35,238 nucleotides of DNA from Chthoniobacterales bacterium (GTDB lineage Bacteria > Verrucomicrobiota > Verrucomicrobiia > Chthoniobacterales > UBA10450), in assembly GCA_025934755.1 (NCBI GenBank), contig JAICWQ010000011.1:1-35238 (forward strand), read 5' to 3'. Position 1 is the first letter of the stretch, and each line of letters starts with the position of its first letter. Below the pieces are notes generated by a model. The model was not told the origin of the DNA. It worked only from the letters and a program-made list of their open reading frames with translations, and did not search any database. Shown piece by piece: positions 33,483-35,238 of the stretch. The position numbers were made by a program, and so were the translations under genes.

Positions 33483-34070
33483 ATGAAGACGAATCGCCTC
33501 GAAGCGTTCAGTGACGGCGTCTTCGCCATCATCATTACGATCATGGTCCTCGAACTAAAAGTGCCGCACGATCCCGGCATCAACGCGCTTCGACCGCTGT
33601 TGCCAATCTTTCTCACGTATTTGCTGAGCTTCATTTATCTGGGGATTTATTGGAACAATCATCATCATCTGCTCCAGGTCTGCCGCCGAGTCAGCGGCGG
33701 GATCATGTGGGCCAATCTGCATCTGCTTTTTTGGCTGTCCCTTTTTCCGTTTGTCACCGGTTGGATGGGTCAGAACCACTTTCAATCGATCCCCGTGGTG
33801 CTTTACGGCGCGGTTTTGCTGATGGCCGCGCTCGCCTTTTACATTTTGCAAACACTTATCATTCGGCTGCATGGTTGCGATTCCAAACTCGCCGAAGCCA
33901 TTGGCTCCGATCTCAAGGGCAAACTCTCTCCCGTCCTTTACGCTATTGGAATCGGCGTCTCGTTTTTCAAACCGGCGATCGCTGGTTGCATTTACATCGG
34001 AGTTGCTCTGATGTGGCTCGTCCCCGATCGCAGAATGGAGAAAGCTCTCGAGTCACCGAGCAGGGAGTGA
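33483..34070 (+). CDS. TMEM175-like (DUF1211) potassium channel family protein
   Basis: This 195-residue protein begins at the ATG at 33483 (MKTNRLEAFSDGVFAIIITIMVLEL), which places the family signature RxxxFSD at the canonical position. The open frame to 33384 adds residues without relation to the family. Six hydrophobic segments follow, with the His-rich YWNNHHHLL between the second and third, seen in most bacterial members. The length is standard. It should form a K+-conducting channel in the inner membrane. It differs clearly from the paralogue at 23763-24470. No operon partner is seen, and the 145 bases after it hold no gene. Confidence 0.93.
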   Translation: MKTNRLEAFSDGVFAIIITIMVLELKVPHDPGINALRPLLPIFLTYLLSFIYLGIYWNNHHHLLQVCRRVSGGIMWANLHLLFWLSLFPFVTGWMGQNHFQSIPVVLYGAVLLMAALAFYILQTLIIRLHGCDSKLAEAIGSDLKGKLSPVLYAIGIGVSFFKPAIAGCIYIGVALMWLVPDRRMEKALESPSRE

Positions 34071-34215
34071 ATTTTACGGGCAGAGTTCGCTGAGGGCATA
34101 TACAAACTTAACATTGCTAGTTCTTCTTGGTTCGCCTCCGCCTTCTCTGCGGTGAAATTTCAGCTTTTCACTTTTCTGCTTTTTTCGCTGAAAGAACGAG
34201 CATCCCGCGGACGTA

Positions 34216-35238
34216 ATGATCAATATGATCAGGGCATGCGCATGGATTATATTGATCGGCGCGACGGCTTCAGCCGCGGCAATTCCAGTCGATGTGCAAG
34301 ATCAGGAGAAAGAAGCTGAAATCAGAAGCCTGACCGAAGTATTGGAGGCAACCGATGATCCCAATGCCAGAGGGGCGCTCAACGGCCAAATCGCGCAGCT
34401 GCAAAATGAGGTGGATCAACACGCAGTCGCACAACTCCACGATGCATGGACAGAAGAAACCGATCCGGAAAAGAAAAAGGATATTGGCGATCGTGTCGCC
34501 GAGGTGGCGATTCAATTACGAAATTACGCCGAGGAGGACGACGACGAAGCGGCCGATCAGGCATTGAAGTTGATCGTTGAGATCGCGACCGATGGAAAAT
34601 TTACACAACGGGAGATCAAAGTTTCAGGAAAGGCTCAGCCGATCGCACTGCGAATCATCAAGTCGTTCAAGCCCGAACTTGCCGATTCGTCTGAGCCGGT
34701 GCCGTGGGTCATTCGACGAATGACCAGTGATCGGTTTGAGATTTGGCTGACGCATCACGGCTGGTTATTCGACAGCAAACGGCATTTGATCAATGAAGCG
34801 CGTCCGCGGCGACGCGATGGTGCGGGCCGCGAATGGTATGGAGCGTTTCTGCCGGACGGTCGCTGGGTTACGACAGACCTGTGGGAGATGGATCGGACCC
34901 TCCATTTCTTTTCACGCGCCGGAAAATGGGAAAAAGATGTCGCCTCGGACAAAATCGTTCCGCCCAAACAGAAAGACGATTGGCCCGAACCGTCGTTGAT
35001 CGGTTGGTGCCGATGTGACCGCAATGGCAAAGGTTTCGTTGTCGATGTCGGCGCAAATGGCGGACGTGGCACGGCCTGGGTGAATTGGAACGGCGAACAG
35101 CGCACTCTCGACGATGACTATGAACCTTGGAGACTTTGTTACCGACGAGATCTGGAGCCAAAAGGAATGTATACTTTTCTCTCGGTGCCGGACGATCGTT
35201 GCGCTGTTGCAATGACGCGGGAGGAACCGGGCCATGGA
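34216..35238 (+). CDS. Secreted hypothetical protein, incomplete at the right edge
   Basis: An open frame of at least 341 codons starts at ATG 34216 (an alternative ATG is at 34225) and runs past the window end without a stop. A signal peptide (MIRACAWIILIGATASAAA) leads into a Glu/Asp/Gln-rich, probably helical or coiled-coil region (about residues 30-115). Then comes a mixed globular part rich in Trp, with EIWLTHHGWLFDSKRHL, DGRWVTTDLWEMDRTLHFF, IGWCRCDRNGKGFVVDVG and GGRGTAWVNWNG. I recognise no family. Codon use matches the neighbouring real genes, and the reverse-strand frames here look like shadows. The full length is unknown. Confidence 0.75.
   Translation, partial: MINMIRACAWIILIGATASAAAIPVDVQDQEKEAEIRSLTEVLEATDDPNARGALNGQIAQLQNEVDQHAVAQLHDAWTEETDPEKKKDIGDRVAEVAIQLRNYAEEDDDEAADQALKLIVEIATDGKFTQREIKVSGKAQPIALRIIKSFKPELADSSEPVPWVIRRMTSDRFEIWLTHHGWLFDSKRHLINEARPRRRDGAGREWYGAFLPDGRWVTTDLWEMDRTLHFFSRAGKWEKDVASDKIVPPKQKDDWPEPSLIGWCRCDRNGKGFVVDVGANGGRGTAWVNWNGEQRTLDDDYEPWRLCYRRDLEPKGMYTFLSVPDDRCAVAMTREEPGHG

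Overview
The window is chromosomal DNA of roughly 55-58% GC. It most resembles a soil Verrucomicrobium (Spartobacteria/Chthoniobacterales type), with an acidobacterium as the second guess. This rests on the gene repertoire, since no rRNA or other marker gene is present. The clues are an ADOP-type duplicated permease with its PadR repressor, a cupin nearly matching acidobacterial (R)-hydroxynitrile lyases, a tail-collar protein with a long Pro-Thr tail, a bactofilin, and many small secreted proteins with no recognisable family.

Left part (1-10.7 kb), efflux. The end of a CusB-type adaptor is followed by a complete CusA-type Cu(I)/Ag(I) RND pump. Next comes a 64-residue secreted cysteine-rich protein with an excellent ribosome binding site. 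Facing it on the other strand is a second 64-residue secreted cysteine-rich protein with the same cysteine spacing. A second efflux pair follows, an AcrA-like lipoprotein adaptor and an AcrB-like HAE1 pump, with no outer-membrane channel gene. After a repeat-rich gap comes a secreted S9 prolyl-oligopeptidase-type peptidase.

Middle (10.7-20.7 kb). A helical-repeat membrane-anchored protein and a secreted histidine phosphatase lie on the minus strand. A dipeptide epimerase is divergent from them. The PadR-ADOP operon follows, with a clear promoter overlapped by repeated CTCCTAA/TTAGGAG half-sites. Then come an acyltransferase-3 membrane protein, a PAS hybrid histidine kinase and a small cupin.

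Right part (20.7-35.2 kb). Here are a triple tail-collar/Pro-Thr protein whose export signal lies upstream of any standard start codon, a small secreted protein, two TMEM175-like channel genes, a DUF1697 protein, and a YadA-like trimeric autotransporter whose stop overlaps the start of a secreted accessory protein. They are followed by the hydroxynitrile-lyase-like cupin, a large adenylate cyclase-TPR protein, a bactofilin, a truncated cyclase relic, an RhlE-type helicase, and an incomplete secreted protein running off the right edge.

Intergenic space is marked by short arrays of exact 7-bp period (GTGACNN on one strand, TCAC-N3 on the other), and by palindromes that look like dispersed repeats. 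These arrays repeatedly touch start or stop codons and the ends of truncated genes. No tRNA, rRNA, CRISPR array, integrase or transposase was seen. The best candidates for something undescribed are the twin CCC/CC proteins beside the copper pump, the autotransporter-accessory pair, and the heptamer arrays.
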